NCBI GenBank assembly: GCA_001969505.1
Contig: LSSK01000953.1
Coordinates: 1 to 47,058, forward strand
DNA from: Zancudomyces culisetae
Taxonomy: Eukaryota; Kickxellomycota; Harpellomycetes; Harpellales; Legeriomycetaceae
Direction of reading: 5' to 3'
Length of the DNA stretch: 47,058 nucleotides
Below, in pieces: positions 11,656 to 22,892 of the stretch. The translations under genes and the position numbers were made by a program. How positions within the stretch are numbered: the first letter of the stretch is position 1; each line of letters opens with the position of its first letter. A model generated the notes under the pieces. It had not been told where the DNA came from. It was given only the letters and a program-made list of their open reading frames with translations, and searched no databases.

Positions 11656-12147
11656 CTAGTTTTTTTTATTAGCAGTTACTATCTGGTCTGCCTCAACAAA
11701 CTTGACTTCAGGTCGTAAACAAATATCAGAAACCATTTCTAAATTTAAAGCGGCACTGTACGCTACATAACCGCCAAAGCTAAGGTTGTTCACCTCGTCC
11801 ATATACACGATTCTATCCTTACTAGCCCCTTTTTTGCTGGATGCACCACTCTCGATGGTATTAAATATGACGTTACTGTTCTTTGCACCAACTGAAGAGT
11901 TCAAGGACTCCATGTGGTAATTGTATAGTTCCTGCTCATATGTTTTACCTCTAGCTATTTTGGCTTTAACCAACTGCGGTATGTTTTTCTCGCTGTCAAG
12001 AACCACAATGTATTTTCCAACACTTTCCAGACACACTGCTTCGTTTCCACCACTTCCATTTCCACATTTAGAAATCGCAGATTTGCACACATCTACGGCA
12101 GCCACATTTGTAGCTACAAATGCCAAAAATACTGTTGAAAGCTTCAT
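11656..12147 (-). CDS. Small secreted peptidase-inhibitor-I9-like protein
   Basis: The ATG at 12147 gives a 163-residue protein that opens directly with a signal peptide (KLSTVFLAFVATNVAA). A longer frame begins with a TTG upstream and is not used. After the likely cleavage site come three Cys residues, then KYIVVLDSE, a helix-rich stretch, FGGYVAYSAAL and PEVKFVEAD. These are the conserved strand and core motifs of the subtilisin-propeptide/I9 fold. The stop codon follows without any S8 protease domain, so this is a free-standing secreted I9 protein. A fourth Cys near the end would allow two disulfides. Known single-domain relatives such as yeast Pbi2 are cytosolic or vacuolar inhibitors of proteinase B; a secreted form could restrain an extracellular subtilisin. 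The fold call is reasonable, while the function is inferred. Confidence 0.68.
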   Translation of the reverse strand: MKLSTVFLAFVATNVAAVDVCKSAISKCGNGSGGNEAVCLESVGKYIVVLDSEKNIPQLVKAKIARGKTYEQELYNYHMESLNSSVGAKNSNVIFNTIESGASSKKGASKDRIVYMDEVNNLSFGGYVAYSAALNLEMVSDICLRPEVKFVEADQIVTANKKN

Positions 12148-14873
12148 TTTGTTAATTGCGAAAATTGAATTCAAGTCGGACGGATCTAGTCACTTTTCAG
12201 TGTTCTATAGTTTATATTCTACCCGGTTTAATATCTCCGATTTTTTTACAAGACAAGACAAGATAGGACAAAGTAAGTACGCCTTTTTCAAATGTATTTA
12301 TATTCGTTTATGTATACCAAAAAAATGATAGACAAATATAATACTTGCATTAATATTGTAATACTAGCCTTTAAGGCTTTCCATTTATTAATAATTTAGC
12401 AAAGGAAAATTTGAAAAGAGAAAAAAAAAGGCTAGAAATTTGCCAATTAGTTCGCATGGAATTGCTACTCGGAATCTTATTGGTGAGTTAATTCCCGAAT
12501 CCTAGCTCCCCACTGTCACGCTCAATAGGCCATTTTCTTGCTAAAAATAGGGCCTAACATCCCCAAAGCTAACGCCCCTACACCAAAATGATGAGCCGGC
12601 CAATAAACAAATCGTGGAAAATATATACGTTTTTCCCGATGCGATACAGTAGTAGAGGAATTGATCGCACATTACCAGAAAATTAGTGTTGCGTTCCCTG
12701 CCTCTAAAAATATATATCTGATCTACGCCCACTTTAAAATCCTATTCCTTGACCTTTCATGCTTCCCTATATATATATTTTTTCTTTCCCACATGCAGTT
12801 GTTTTAGCCCTTTTCATGCTTGAAATGGTAATTAAATGGCGATAAGTTATTCAACAGAACTAATTCCACGTTTTACAAAGTATCTATAACAATTACTTCT
12901 TGATGTTGCTTTTCAATTTTGCTTTTAATTATCTGCGTAGGAAAATACTTGACTTTTCTTTCTAGCTGTTGTCATCGGATAAAAAAGGGGGTTTAATTTC
13001 GACTTTTTGCCTGAAAGTAACTCCTGCGTGTTGATGTGTGGTTTACTACGTACACATGTTTAACACAGAAGAAGGCAGTTTAGTATAACAATATGTAACC
13101 ACTATGCGTGGTCGTATTTTTTTACAAGAAAAGCATTTAAAAATGTCATCAATAACGTTTTCATCGGTATTTCCACCTGCTTTAACCAAAATAAGAACAA
13201 CATCGATATAAACTCAAAGTATAAACAGAATAAAATGCCATTTATAAAAGTAACAGCTGATAACATTCCAGACTTTTAATACGAAGATATTAGTTTTGTT
13301 TTAATGTTTATATTTGATAAAAACAAAGTCCATATGTTTATACTCTATCGCAAAAAAACAAATAATTGCATAAACCAGGCTAAATGGTTCAGTATTTTAT
13401 ATTACGCATCTATAATAACGTTTATGGCCACCTAATAAGTCACAATGTAGCATTTGATAACTCTTACCCAAGTAAATAACCAAGAGCCAAAGGTAATACT
13501 ATATTTCTATCTCTTGATACAATTTTATTGTTTGATATCAATCCTAAAGTGTTTAATATGGAAATTAATTTTCACAAATATAAAACCCTTGATTGTTCCA
13601 AAGAAAACATGTTTGGAGAAATTTGGACAGTGTATGAAAAAGAGACCTATCTTGAGTATTAATCATTTTAACGTTTACACTAACGAGATATCCTAACTGT
13701 ATTACTATTAAATAAACACATCATTGGTGTGATATTATGCTAGCAAAGGTATGAAAATAACCCAGTTTCAGATAGTAGAGATGTTTAGAGGCAAAAATAA
13801 TCAATACGAACACATCTCATTACGCAGTGGCTCCTGAAGTATTCATACAGATAGAACAACAAGCAGATTTTTGTGGTATCACACACACTTAATAAAAACC
13901 AAAATACGACAATCGTGCATCAAAAATAACTGCTATTACCTATTCATGCTATAAATAGAGATTTGTCAAGGTACTAGACAGGTGTGCATAACTGATAGAT
14001 CTAGCCCGGGCATACATGCTTTTCCATCATTTGCACAACAGATTATAAAAACAATAACATTATGTCTCTATACCAACTGTAATTTGTATCCAAAACCTTG
14101 GTAAAACGTAAGAGAAATTTCCACCCTTTCCTTAAGCATCTTTATTTTGCACTCTAAGGGTTACACAGGGATTTTGCTAGCTATACAACACCTGTGATTC
14201 GTCTCACTTTGTTTTTTCTCTTCTTTCTCCGGTTCATCTCATCTCACTTCACCTCACTTTCTTGCTTTTCTTTAGCTATATTTCCTCCATATTCTTCCCC
14301 GTATATACCTTGCCTTTATTAATTTAATCACAAATATTTTTTTTTTCCAATAGTGTAGGGTGTTGCAAATGTAAAGTTTAAAAGTACGCAACTCATTATT
14401 GGTAGAATGTGAAATCAGTAAATGTTACAGGAACCTTCCGAATCAAAATTTGTGAATAACATAATATTTGACATATTTAATTTAAGTGCGTCAAATGGGG
14501 TATGATTCTAAAAACAATCTGGGTTTTTTTTATTAGCCGATTTTGGTCAGCATGAGTTACCTATTAAATCATTGGACAATGTTTGATGTAACGAAATCAA
14601 AAAAAAAAAGCACAGGGATGAAGAAAAAATTCTGCCAAGCGGAGCCTGAGATGCGGAAAGGTTAGATTTAAATAAAGGGTTTTGAAAATCGTAGAGCGTA
14701 TGTATCTTTGCATACAAAAATCGAATTTTGTTTCTAAAATCGGGCTTGTACAGTTTCCAACTCAAAAAATGCTATGCCCATAGGGGTGAGATCGAAAACA
14801 GAGAATAACCATTCATGGGCCTACAGTAACGATAAAAAAAAAGTACTAAAAGCGAAAAAAAAAGCAAAAAACG
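12148..14873. other. Long intergenic region (2.7 kb), nothing recognised
   Basis: No conserved coding segment, tRNA-like hairpin set or transposon end was found on reading both strands. The only longer frames (13454-13696 plus; 14547-14765 and 14772-15089 minus) show no domain features, and the last overlaps the hydrolase N-terminus antisense. A decayed element cannot be excluded. Confidence 0.4.
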
Positions 14874-17800
14874 ATGTTCACTACTATCAAATATCCGCTG
14901 CATAAGATATTTGGGCTTGCACAGTATGGTGATCACAAACAAAAAAATCAAAAAAAAGAGTGCGTACAAGCTCCGGTTGCAGAGAATACGAGTGCCTCGG
15001 CTAATACAAAGAAAAGCAACGAGAATAAACGAACAAATGTCTCGGGTGCAAATAAAAGGAGAGCGGCTGAGAAATCGGGCATAATGCAAAAAGTTATATC
15101 CAGCGGTATTCAGGAAAATAGTGAAAATAATGACATTATAGACTCAAACAATAATCTCAGTAGACAGGAGGAAGAACAAAAAGAGAACAATAAAAAAGGT
15201 GATATTGAGACAGAGGAAGCACACACAATAAGGGTAGCAAAGTATTTTGAAAAGCCGATGCAATTTCTCAGAAAAAAGATAAGCTTTGGTGCGATCGTGA
15301 GCACGGAAATGGTGTTTGCTTCTGGTCATGAAAGTGATGATATGGGATTGAACGAAAAAACTCTAAGCAATACAAATCTCACGAGAGTAGGCACAGACAT
15401 ATGTAGCAAAAGTATAGTCGAAGGCGGAGATCAAGTAGATCAGGGTAGTACAAAAAGCGATGAAAAAGAATTTGTGTTCATCGATAAAAAAGTTTGTGAA
15501 GATACGAGTAAATGGGAGAAAAATTCTATTCCAGCTAAAGAAAAGGCAAACGAATTGATAATTAACGAAATTAATCGTAACACTCAAAATTTGAACGAAA
15601 AAAATAGAGATGCTGCGTACAAAGAGCTGAAAGATATACTTGAAAATTGGATGAATGATGTGAACATAATTGAGTCGGGGTATTGCGATGTTAGTCGTAG
15701 AGACAGCAAAAAGGACCGTGATGTAAAGCTATACTACGAGATTCATGGAACTGGACCAAAAAAATTATTTTTTGTCATGGGTGTTATGGGGCTTGTAGAG
15801 TACTGGATTATGTTATCAAAGTATTTCGGAAAAAAGGAAGAATATCAGATATGTGTATTCGAAAATAGAGGGAGTGGAAGATCTTCATTAAAGGCGGGTC
15901 CGTACACTGTAGTTCAGCTGGCAAAGGATGCACTAAAGCTCTTAGATCATATAGGATGGAAAGAGAACGTTCATTTGATAGGGATATCGCTTGGAGGAAT
16001 GATACTGCAACAAATGTGCTTACTTGCAAAGGCAGAGAGCAGAAAATATGAAAGCGTAATATTTATGAATACGTATCAGACAATAATTGGGTCAACGCTG
16101 ACAAAGGGAGAGATGATGCTTACTTTAAAGGGGTTTCTTTTGGTTACAGGGAATATTGAACCAATATTGGATATAGCATTTACAAAAAAGTGGTTAAACA
16201 GTAGTTTTGACTATAAAAGTAATAAAATTATGCTGGATACTGTCAAGAATAAGGAGATTAAACAATACACCAACAAAAAAGTGTTAAAGGCTGTTTTTGA
16301 ATTGAGCGCGGAGAGGGCTAGTCATAAAAAATGCGTGGACGGGGAGGTCAGTGTTAGTGAGGCGGGAAATAGTAAAGAATTAAAAAATGAAAATAATGGC
16401 TTTATAAGTAAGGAAGATGGTGGAGGTAGTAAAAACATACATACTGAACAGGATAGTAAAGAAGTAGACGGGGATCTGGGAATAGGTGGAATCAGGGGTG
16501 TTGATAATGATAATGATGGTGATGGTGATTTTGACGAAAATAGTCAGGAAGAACATGATGATGAAACATCGGCTAATGAAAGTGATGAACTGTCGGATAG
16601 TGAGAGTGTAAACCCTAATTTAAAAGGAAAAGATGATAGCGCGCTGGCGGACATGAAACGACAAAAATATGGAAACAGCAGTGATGAAAAACATACTCAA
16701 AGAGCCTATTTCAGTGATAATGACTATAGATTGAGGGGTAGTGATAAATTAAGTAATGTATTTATAAACAGAAGAAGCAGATTGGCTAGAATGCAGACGG
16801 AGTCACCCGTAAAGCGTACAGATATTCAAAAGAAAACGATGTTGGAACATTGGAAGACACATACAGGAGATATTAACCAACTGGCAGCAGCCTTAGGGCA
16901 TAATATCAGTACGCGAGATATAAAAGAACTGATATTGGGAGTATATGAGGAAGAAAACAATGCTAAAAAATTACAAGATTTAATAAAGGTTTGGGGCACG
17001 AAAAAGTCAGAAGAGAGCAGAGAGAGGGCAGAAAAGGGAATGGGCGAAAAAAGAAAGCATAATCAGAATTTTGTTTTGGGTGTTAGCTCGTGTGAGCAGT
17101 TGAAAAGAGTGGGAAAGGAAGGAAAAGAGAGAAAAGAAGGAAAGGAAGGAAAGGAAGGAAAGGAAGGAAAGGAAGGAAAGGAAGGAAAGGAAGAAAAATG
17201 TGAGGAGAAAAAAGAACGGAGAGTCAGCAAGGAAAGGAGAAGGAGTATTAGGAAAAGGAGGAATGTAGTAGCAAAAAGATTTGTGGTGATTCATGGAAGT
17301 AAAGATCAGGTGGTGAAGGTCGGCAAGGGTCGAGAACTAGCAAAGAGTTTCGAATGCCCATTTTTTGAGATAGAGGGAGCAGGGCATATGGGATATATAC
17401 AGGCACCGCTAAGCTATATAAGTTGTATTGAATCAGCAATCAATGATGAGATGTGGATAAAGATGGTGACCAAGAAAAAAAGTAAACAAAAAGGAGTGGG
17501 GCAGAGTAAGAAGATCAAGGTGGTTATCAAGACCGGGAATGAATACCAAGAACCAAAGATGTTGTCGAGCCAAAGCGAGGTGCTAAGAGGAATCGGTAGA
17601 AGAAGCCTTACCAATGTCGAGAATGGCAACAATGAGAGTGGTAACGTTACCAGTAATAGTACTAAAAGTAATATTGGCAATGGTAATACTGTAAACAAAA
17701 ATGATAAACAAGGTAAAAGACCAATACTAACAACATACTGCAGCAACATGAACCACTATTTCATAAACAACAAAACCTATAAAAAAAATATACAAAAGGG

Positions 17801-18095
17801 ACTGCAAAAAACACAGACGGAGCCACCAGGATCATTGTTAATGGTATCAACAACAAAAACAACAACAGCAACAACAACAGAGCCAACACCATCACCATCG
17901 CCAACACCGTTATCATCACCAACGCGTATTTACCTCCAATCTAGATTTCAACAGCAACCAAACGAAAATCCCAAACTGGAGTTCTTAAGATCACCGTTTG
18001 GTAGAAGCTTTGCAAATGCCAGGGAAGAGAGTGTACAATACTATAGATCCGAAAGCCTAGGATTGAATGTAGATTACAACATTCGATGTGGGTAG
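14874..18095 (+). CDS. Alpha/beta hydrolase with a ~440-residue split between nucleophile and acid
   Basis: A single exon encodes 1073 residues. Residues 1-280 are polar and probably disordered. The hydrolase core begins near residue 285 (KLYYEIHGTGPKKLFFVMG), passes an oxyanion-region ENRGSGRSS and reaches the nucleophile elbow GISLGG with Ser372. The expected acid, Asp811 in VVIHGSKDQVV, and the catalytic His838 in GAGHMGY come much later. In most family members nucleophile and acid lie about 100-150 residues apart; here they are 439 apart. The insertion holds lid-like helices, an acidic Asp/Asn/Glu stretch and a K-E-G tandem repeat (about 746-774). The tail beyond 870 is again low in complexity, with a Thr/Pro-rich region. 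The substrate is unknown; lipase-like or esterase activity is a guess. All three triad residues remain, so the enzyme may be active. Confidence 0.8.
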   Translation: MFTTIKYPLHKIFGLAQYGDHKQKNQKKECVQAPVAENTSASANTKKSNENKRTNVSGANKRRAAEKSGIMQKVISSGIQENSENNDIIDSNNNLSRQEEEQKENNKKGDIETEEAHTIRVAKYFEKPMQFLRKKISFGAIVSTEMVFASGHESDDMGLNEKTLSNTNLTRVGTDICSKSIVEGGDQVDQGSTKSDEKEFVFIDKKVCEDTSKWEKNSIPAKEKANELIINEINRNTQNLNEKNRDAAYKELKDILENWMNDVNIIESGYCDVSRRDSKKDRDVKLYYEIHGTGPKKLFFVMGVMGLVEYWIMLSKYFGKKEEYQICVFENRGSGRSSLKAGPYTVVQLAKDALKLLDHIGWKENVHLIGISLGGMILQQMCLLAKAESRKYESVIFMNTYQTIIGSTLTKGEMMLTLKGFLLVTGNIEPILDIAFTKKWLNSSFDYKSNKIMLDTVKNKEIKQYTNKKVLKAVFELSAERASHKKCVDGEVSVSEAGNSKELKNENNGFISKEDGGGSKNIHTEQDSKEVDGDLGIGGIRGVDNDNDGDGDFDENSQEEHDDETSANESDELSDSESVNPNLKGKDDSALADMKRQKYGNSSDEKHTQRAYFSDNDYRLRGSDKLSNVFINRRSRLARMQTESPVKRTDIQKKTMLEHWKTHTGDINQLAAALGHNISTRDIKELILGVYEEENNAKKLQDLIKVWGTKKSEESRERAEKGMGEKRKHNQNFVLGVSSCEQLKRVGKEGKERKEGKEGKEGKEGKEGKEGKEEKCEEKKERRVSKERRRSIRKRRNVVAKRFVVIHGSKDQVVKVGKGRELAKSFECPFFEIEGAGHMGYIQAPLSYISCIESAINDEMWIKMVTKKKSKQKGVGQSKKIKVVIKTGNEYQEPKMLSSQSEVLRGIGRRSLTNVENGNNESGNVTSNSTKSNIGNGNTVNKNDKQGKRPILTTYCSNMNHYFINNKTYKKNIQKGLQKTQTEPPGSLLMVSTTKTTTATTTEPTPSPSPTPLSSPTRIYLQSRFQQQPNENPKLEFLRSPFGRSFANAREESVQYYRSESLGLNVDYNIRCG
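17110..17196 (+). repeat. Nine-base GGAAAGGAA tandem repeat coding Lys-Glu-Gly
   Basis: A purine-only 9-mer is repeated in frame inside the hydrolase insertion and yields a K-E-G array. Copies are nearly identical, which suggests recent slippage and likely length variation between strains. Confidence 0.85.
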
Positions 18096-18189
18096 TCATG
18101 ATGGAGGATTACAAAAGGAAAAAGTATAAAAAAAGAAAGGATGAGAGAAAGGGGGAAGGGAAGGGGATTTGATTATATATGTTACAAAG

Positions 18190-20061
18190 TTAGCCAAATG
18201 GATTGTTTTTACTTGTTTCGTAAAACATTTTGAGTTCCTGAGCAGATAAATTAGAAAGTGTTTTTAGACTATTGTGTTTTCTACATGAATTTGAATCGTT
18301 GCGTTCGTTTTTCTTGTCTAACGAATAGCTGTGTTTTATTGCGTGATGGTTATGAACATCAGGTTGGGACTGATCCTCGTCAGTTTCGGTAGTGTCACCT
18401 CCGCACCCACCACCAATTGTCTCGCGTTTTGTTTCACCGAGTTTCTTTATCTGTGAGTCAAGAATGCTTTGGTTAAAGTATCTTTGTCCGCTTGAGAGAG
18501 ATTTTCTAGAGGCACGTGCAGACATTGGCTCCTTTCCATTCTCCCCACTTCCACTGCCAATATCCGTAGCACCACCAATTTCGCCTTTGGTATTTATATT
18601 CCTACGCATTCGATATGAAGGTGGAGAAAACGGCGTTAAATTTACACATTCTTCATCGGTTTCGGTGGTTTCACCGCTGCTCTCAAGATTTCTGTCTAAT
18701 CGCTTTTCTATCTGATCAATGTGTGGATATCTATTGCTGGTTATGGCATTTCCTGGTACATAAATATTAGTATTGATGTTGGTATTTCTTCCTGCAACAG
18801 TCATTGGAGGTACATATCTAGCGGTTACCATTCTATTTCCCACAACTTTCCGCCGTGTCTCTGAGCTAGTATAACGGACACGATGATCCACAAACGACCT
18901 CGGTGATGCCATGTGCTCTTCTGGATATCCACCTCTATAACTGCCTACTGCGACTGTCTTTCGCAACAAGCCCCTAGTGGTGCTTCCTGGCATCGTTCCT
19001 GGTATATGCTCTCCTCCTGCCAAAAACTCGCTTCCTGGCCTTCTATATCTTGATAACGGTGTGCTTATCCCTTGTACATTACTTTCCGCATTTACCCGCT
19101 CCCTCTCTAGGTTTGGTACCGGATATATCTGCCTGCTTTCTGTGTTTGATCTCCGGTACAATGGTGTAGGCGACATCATTTCCCGCATACCGCTGTGCCC
19201 TTGGTCATCATTATTCTTATATCCTCGGTTTTGATTCCATTCATTTTCGCTTTCAACTTCCAGTACATTATCTTGAAGATAACTTCTAGTTATTCGCTTT
19301 GCCTTACAACTTCGCCTTATAAAGCTGGCCTCATCTTCTGACTGTGTCGATTCATCCTGTCCATCATCCGTCTCGGAACCAAGTTTCAATGCTCCACTTT
19401 TCTTGCTACCTCCTCTTTTCCTGCCCTCACGGACCCTTCCTCTTTTTCTTTGTATATATTCGGTCTGGATTTCTCGTTTAGATCGCACCACCCTTGGAGT
19501 AGTTCGAAACTCTTTTTTAGCTCCGTTAATTACGCTGGTAAGTTGTGGGCTAGATGCCGTTACTTGAGCCAAGACTTCCAGGTCGCGTGCCACATTCCGA
19601 ACTCTCTTTGGAAGTGGTGTTCTTGAACTCTCGTTTATTTTTATTTCACCAACCACCTCCTTTTTAGGAATATAGATTGGATTTTCATCTTTTGCACTTT
19701 CTTTAAATACACCCACCTCCGCCTTTATCTTTTCCTCAGCTTTCTCATTTGCTTTTGCTTCAGTTTCGTCCGTTTCACCATTATTGATTGATGTTTCTAT
19801 GTCATACTTCTCAGTTGATTCTTCTTTGCTATTTTTTGTTAACGCCGAGCTATACTCGATACCTTCTTGCTCTTTGGATCCTCCCAAATGGTATGAACTT
19901 GATCCATCATATCTCCCCATGGGGGTATTCACATCGCCTGTTTGATCCCAGCTCTCCAACTCGCTTTTTACACTTTTATTCGCATCAGTTTCGGGGCTCA
20001 ATCTTTGTGCACTACTATATCCAATTAGTGTCTCTCCCGCTTGCTTGCTATCTACTTCCAT
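18190..20061 (-). CDS. Disordered basic/acidic orphan protein, 623 residues
   Basis: A single exon starts at the ATG at 20061. I do not recognise it. The first ~130 residues are acidic and Ser/Thr-rich. Residues about 150-260 carry Arg/Lys clusters (RKRGRVREGRKRGG) suited to nuclear import or nucleic-acid binding. The middle is rich in Arg, Ser, Pro and Tyr with SP/TP sites (SPTPLYRR, STPLSRYRRP). Two copies of a TTETDE motif sit near residues 463 and 555, likely CK2 sites, and the C-terminus has a short predicted helix (SAQELKMFYETS). A nuclear or cytoskeletal regulatory protein is possible but unproven. It converges on the hydrolase gene, with 94 nt between stop codons. Confidence 0.7.
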   Translation of the reverse strand: MEVDSKQAGETLIGYSSAQRLSPETDANKSVKSELESWDQTGDVNTPMGRYDGSSSYHLGGSKEQEGIEYSSALTKNSKEESTEKYDIETSINNGETDETEAKANEKAEEKIKAEVGVFKESAKDENPIYIPKKEVVGEIKINESSRTPLPKRVRNVARDLEVLAQVTASSPQLTSVINGAKKEFRTTPRVVRSKREIQTEYIQRKRGRVREGRKRGGSKKSGALKLGSETDDGQDESTQSEDEASFIRRSCKAKRITRSYLQDNVLEVESENEWNQNRGYKNNDDQGHSGMREMMSPTPLYRRSNTESRQIYPVPNLERERVNAESNVQGISTPLSRYRRPGSEFLAGGEHIPGTMPGSTTRGLLRKTVAVGSYRGGYPEEHMASPRSFVDHRVRYTSSETRRKVVGNRMVTARYVPPMTVAGRNTNINTNIYVPGNAITSNRYPHIDQIEKRLDRNLESSGETTETDEECVNLTPFSPPSYRMRRNINTKGEIGGATDIGSGSGENGKEPMSARASRKSLSSGQRYFNQSILDSQIKKLGETKRETIGGGCGGDTTETDEDQSQPDVHNHHAIKHSYSLDKKNERNDSNSCRKHNSLKTLSNLSAQELKMFYETSKNNPFG

Positions 20062-22892
20062 ATTTGCCCTATTTTATTGTTTGTTTTTTCAAAGTACGTA
20101 TGCTTTATGTATCTGTATCTGTATCTGTATCTGTATCTGTGTATTAAACCGGTTGCCTTATTTTTGTATTAGTGTCTACCACCCTAAACACCTTTAATAC
20201 TCTCCCTGTTCGTATTATCCTATTATATTCTCTAAACGCCAACCAAATGAGGCTTGCTTTATAGGCCTATTTTTTTTTACTCTTTGCTACTACTTGATTG
20301 TTTATTTTTCACTGCAAATACCAACAGTACTTGTGCAGCGACTTTGATTCTCTCCTTCTACTTTTTACTTTTAGTTTGATCTATGCTTTTTATTTAGGTT
20401 CAGCTACTTTTTTTATTATATCCGCCGTTTTTGAACCTATTCAATGATTGCCGTTGTTTATATTTTAATTGGTTTGATATCAACACCTTCGTTGGTTGTA
20501 ATAGATTCACAGTATCGAACAACAGTTGTAGTAAACTCTAGTTCTCTTCAATTAATCTTAATATTTAATCCCTTTGGTTATTTTTCTTCTCTCAAGCTCG
20601 AAAACCGGAAAATATTCTTTTTGTTTCCGCCTCTTACTCCATATATACACTTGTAATTAGCAAGATCTTTTATTCTGCGAAAGAATCGTGATTTGAAAAG
20701 TTCTAATATACCTTGAGCATTTCAAAAAGTAACGTTAGTTTTATGTTTTACTTTGCCTTGCTCCAGTATAAGTATTTTTTTGTATACTTGGTGAGTATGT
20801 TTATTATAATACTATATTTTTTTTACTACTATTATTTTTTTTAATACTTAATTTGGTTTGTTGTGATGGTTTATTAACACGAATTTACATCAATTATTTC
20901 TTCGTTTATTATTTAACCATCCATTAATTTTGATTATTTATTTATTTGTTTATTTTTATCAATTTTCTATTACTTTTATAATTGTATACAGTTAATTAAT
21001 ATGCATTTTTGAAGTTATTCTTTTTTTTCGCTTCAGCTAGAAACTCTGTAGAATACATTTAAAGTATTCTAAACTCGATTCCTGAATGTTAGACATTTTT
21101 CTGACTGGTTCGCTTCATAATGAACTTTAGTTGTCTCCAAATTACCTTTTCAACTGTTGTAATATAGTGAGGGTAACATAAATAGCACCATTAAAATTGC
21201 CCTTGTTTTCATTTTTAAATGCATGACCAAACTTGCTCTTTCTCGCACCTTTGATGTAGTAATTTTAAACAAAATCGATAGAATGCAAAACGTAAATTAA
21301 TATCTATAACGCAAAGTTTGCATTTGATATCTCGAAATGCGATTTTTTTTTTCTTCACATAAAAATTTATCGTTTGTTTATTCGCTCGTTTTATTTTTCA
21401 TTCTGCTTCTCGGTGCAAAAAGTTTTTTTTTTACGCCTTAAGATTACGTTATTTAATTTTGAACCAATAAATTATTTAGACTTGATTGCAAATTCCATTA
21501 ATCACACGTTCAGGAACTACATTTTAATTTTGATTTTTTTATTTTTTGCAAGTACATTCAATTCCATGTAAATAAAGGGAATCTTACTTTTCGGGTGGAA
21601 ATGGGTCGCGCATTCTCTAAAACCACAAACAAGTGTTCGCAAACGGTTTTAGCGAAAAAAGAATACAAAAGAAAACATAATTTGTTTGCACCAACAACAG
21701 ATTGCTTTTCTTACAACCATGGCTCATCGCATAATCGCTGTCTCGTCTAGATTTTGATACTTGATTTTTTTATATTCCAAACTTGGTTATTTCAAGAGTT
21801 TTTTTGGTTCGCATTACTATTAGAATCAAAAAAAAATGCAAATGGTATTTCACCTACAATTGTATGACGTAAACTACGCTGATTATAAACAGCTATTAAT
21901 TCGTTGTCTTTGTTTATGACTTCTCAAAGGTGGGTCTATGTTAATCATGTCGATATATCTCCTTCACTCTAGAAACCCTGAAACCCTGAACCTCTGACCC
22001 ACATCATTCCACTATTGATTCGATAAGAGGTTTGTCCGTAACTCAGTATACTCAGCATCTATATCGCAGGAATACTCAAGTGATAATATCTTGGAATACT
22101 CTTATAAGGTGGTATGTAGCTTAAGTGCAATATTAATTCATCTTTTGTTATTGTTGTTCTTTTCTAGAACCTCCTATTTCTTATGCCACTCATATTATAT
22201 ACTTCTAGACATCCCACATTTCAATTCAAAATATATAGCATAAAACATCAAATTATATATATACTGAACCTAGCCAAAGGATTCAGAGTAGAGGAACTCA
22301 CATCGAGTAGTAATGTGAAAAGACGAGTGTGTGAGCAGATGTGCGAGTGAATACTACACATTGTCGTTCACTATACTTTAATTACTACATTATCAGCTAA
22401 TCAACTATTCTTATACTATATAAAATTTAAAACACATTTAGTTCTCATGAGTCTTGAGTTTATTCGGTCGTATACATTATTAGTATGTAGTATACAAGAG
22501 GTCTTAGCCTATATTATAATAGCACCCTACCACATTTTGGTAACGCTTGCCTGATTAATTCTTTCGAGTACATACATTAATGCATTTGGGATTTGATTTG
22601 TCCGAATCACAAAATGTTTTTCAAAGATGTTGTATCCATAAATCATATTGGCTTTGTAGAGCCAATGGTCGAAGGCTATTTTCTTTGATAGCACCATTAA
22701 CATTTCTAAAAAATAAAACAGCGAAAATAGTGGGAAGCCAACTTGAATGTTGGATATATCGTGCTAAAAAACATAGAAAAAACGGATGCTAGATATAGTC
22801 TGCTTTGTACATTTGAAGAAAATCAGCTTAAAAACCCAAGCAACGTTACAGAGAAAATATATAACAGAATCTTTGTAGTAGAAAATCGTAAA
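20062..22892. other. Long AT-rich intergenic region (2.8 kb)
   Basis: No gene is supported. Next to the orphan gene start is a TATCTG hexamer array (about 20108-20138). Around 21972-21999 there are degenerate AAACCCTG-like copies, too few to be a telomere tract. Near the right end a plus-strand frame of 70 codons (22580-22792) opens with ATG; it could be an upstream frame of the HemD transcript but has no recognisable domain. Confidence 0.45.
20108..20138. repeat. TATCTG hexanucleotide repeat (five copies)
   Basis: Five near-perfect TATCTG copies lie about 50 bases upstream of the orphan gene's start codon, probably in its 5' UTR or core promoter. Each unit read on the minus strand is CAGATA. 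Confidence 0.9.

Noticed and set aside
12148-12174. Nine-residue N-terminal extension of the I9 protein
   Set aside because: The extended frame begins with TTG and would bury the signal peptide; the ATG at 12147 starts exactly at it.
21970-22000. AAACCCTG copies resembling telomere repeat
   Set aside because: Only two good copies and a degenerate third, inside a normal spacer.
22580-22792. 70-codon ATG frame upstream of HemD
   Set aside because: No domain or splice path into HemD could be supported; at most an upstream open frame.
22743-22892. Fifty-residue N-terminal extension of HemD
   Set aside because: It begins with TTG and shows no targeting features; fungal HemD is cytosolic and the ATG at 22893 sits right before the conserved first strand.
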